Origin: Chitinophagaceae bacterium
GTDB taxonomy: Bacteria > Bacteroidota > Bacteroidia > Chitinophagales > Chitinophagaceae
Reading direction: 5' to 3'
NCBI GenBank assembly: GCA_947442905.1
Contig: CANEWV010000157.1
Span: 1-5,126, forward strand
Length of the DNA: 5,126 bases
Position numbers and translations under genes: made by a program. The notes under the pieces are model-generated. The model saw only the letters and a list, made by a program, of their open reading frames with translations. It was not told where the DNA came from and did not search any database. Each line of letters begins with the position of its first letter. Positions within the stretch are counted from its first letter, which is position 1. Shown one piece after another: positions 4,432 to 5,126 of the stretch.

Positions 4432-5126
4432 ATGCATGATTTTAAAGAATTGGTGGCCGAATTTGGAACCCGTTTTGGGGTAGCTCAATTTCCGGCAACC
4501 CCTGCAAGCCTGTATGAACCTGGCGAATATTTTTTAAGTATTGGCGGTAAAAGAATTAGACCCATTTTATGTGTGCTAGGTAATGAGCTTTTTAGTGAAA
4601 TTACTGAGGACGCCTGGTCGCTTGCCACAGCCATTGAGCTCTTTCACAATTTTACCCTCATTCATGACGATATGATGGACGCTGCTTCGTTAAGGCGTGG
4701 CATGCAAACAGTACACACCAAATATGGTGATAATACCGCGCTTTTAACTGGCGACGTCATGCTCATTAGAGCCTACGAAAAATTACAAAACATTAACCCG
4801 GCCTATTTACCTAAAATATTAAGCCTCTTTAATACCACCGCAAGAGAAGTTTGTGAATGTCAGCAACTGGATATGGATTTTGAAAAAATGCCATCGGTTA
4901 CGCAGGATGCTTACATCCATATGATTACCCTTAAAACCTCGGTGCTACTTGCGGCTAGTTTAGAAATGGGGGCCATATTAGGAGGCGCTACGCCAAACAA
5001 TTGCAAACACCTCTATGAATTTGGAAAAAATTTGGGCATTGCATTTCAAATACAAGACGATTATTTAGACGCTTTTGGCGACCCACAAAAATTTGGTAAA
5101 GAAGTAGGTGGCGATATCAGACAAAA
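4432..5126 (+). CDS. Polyprenyl diphosphate synthase, trans-type (N-terminal part; cut by window edge)
   Basis: The first 231 residues of an all-trans prenyl chain elongation enzyme, normally about 320 residues; the 3' end is outside the window. It condenses isopentenyl diphosphate with an allylic diphosphate using Mg2+. Visible motifs: GGKRIRP (38-44), which binds the diphosphate; the first Asp-rich motif DDMMD with following RRG (79-90); GQ-like CQQLD (143-147); LKTS (167-170); and the second Asp-rich motif QDDYLD (208-213). The first motif lacks the two-residue insertion of typical bacterial farnesyl synthases, and Phe74 sits five residues before it with Thr75 at minus four. By the rules worked out for archaeal enzymes this points to a product of about C20 (geranylgeranyl diphosphate), a carotenoid precursor, but that is inference. 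ATG 4432 (MHDFKELVAEF) is the only suitable start; a second ATG at 4436 is out of frame. No Shine-Dalgarno is evident. Confidence 0.95.
   Translation, partial: MHDFKELVAEFGTRFGVAQFPATPASLYEPGEYFLSIGGKRIRPILCVLGNELFSEITEDAWSLATAIELFHNFTLIHDDMMDAASLRRGMQTVHTKYGDNTALLTGDVMLIRAYEKLQNINPAYLPKILSLFNTTAREVCECQQLDMDFEKMPSVTQDAYIHMITLKTSVLLAASLEMGAILGGATPNNCKHLYEFGKNLGIAFQIQDDYLDAFGDPQKFGKEVGGDIRQ

Overview
The window looks like chromosomal DNA from a member of the Bacteroidota, most likely Flavobacteriia or a close relative. Four things support this. It carries the rpmB-rpmG-DUF4295 cluster, and DUF4295 is to my knowledge restricted to this phylum. It has several matches to the Bacteroidota -7 promoter box TAnnTTTG at sensible distances from start codons. 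No convincing Shine-Dalgarno sequence lies in front of any gene. FtsY is a short form without the acidic A domain. I see no mobile elements, CRISPR, tRNA or rRNA, and no sign of recent transfer.

Layout from left to right: the C-terminal third of TsaD (tRNA t6A synthesis, cut by the left edge); a YbiT/Uup-like ABC-F ATPase; the operon rpmB (bL28), rpmG (bL33, form lacking zinc cysteines) and a 57-residue DUF4295 protein, closed by a hairpin terminator; ftsY (SRP receptor GTPase); a small secreted or outer-membrane protein on the minus strand whose 3' end overlaps ftsY by 27 bp in exact antisense codon register; and a polyprenyl diphosphate synthase transcribed divergently from it and cut by the right edge.

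The first six genes share a theme of translation and protein targeting: tRNA modification (TsaD), a ribosome-associated ATPase (ABC-F), three large-subunit ribosomal proteins (counting DUF4295) and membrane targeting of nascent chains (FtsY). The last two, an envelope protein and an isoprenoid enzyme, look unrelated. From memory, rimO commonly follows ftsY in this phylum; here that place is taken by the minus-strand gene.

No wholly new system is evident. The points most worth a second look are the one-sided ATP sites of the ABC-F protein (the second P-loop is lost, its catalytic Glu is Gln, and the first signature motif is degenerate), the codon-registered convergent overlap at the end of ftsY, and a promoter box so close to the polyprenyl synthase ATG that its mRNA may be nearly leaderless. 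There is no gene-free stretch longer than 300 bases; the longest gap is 126 bp (2090-2215).
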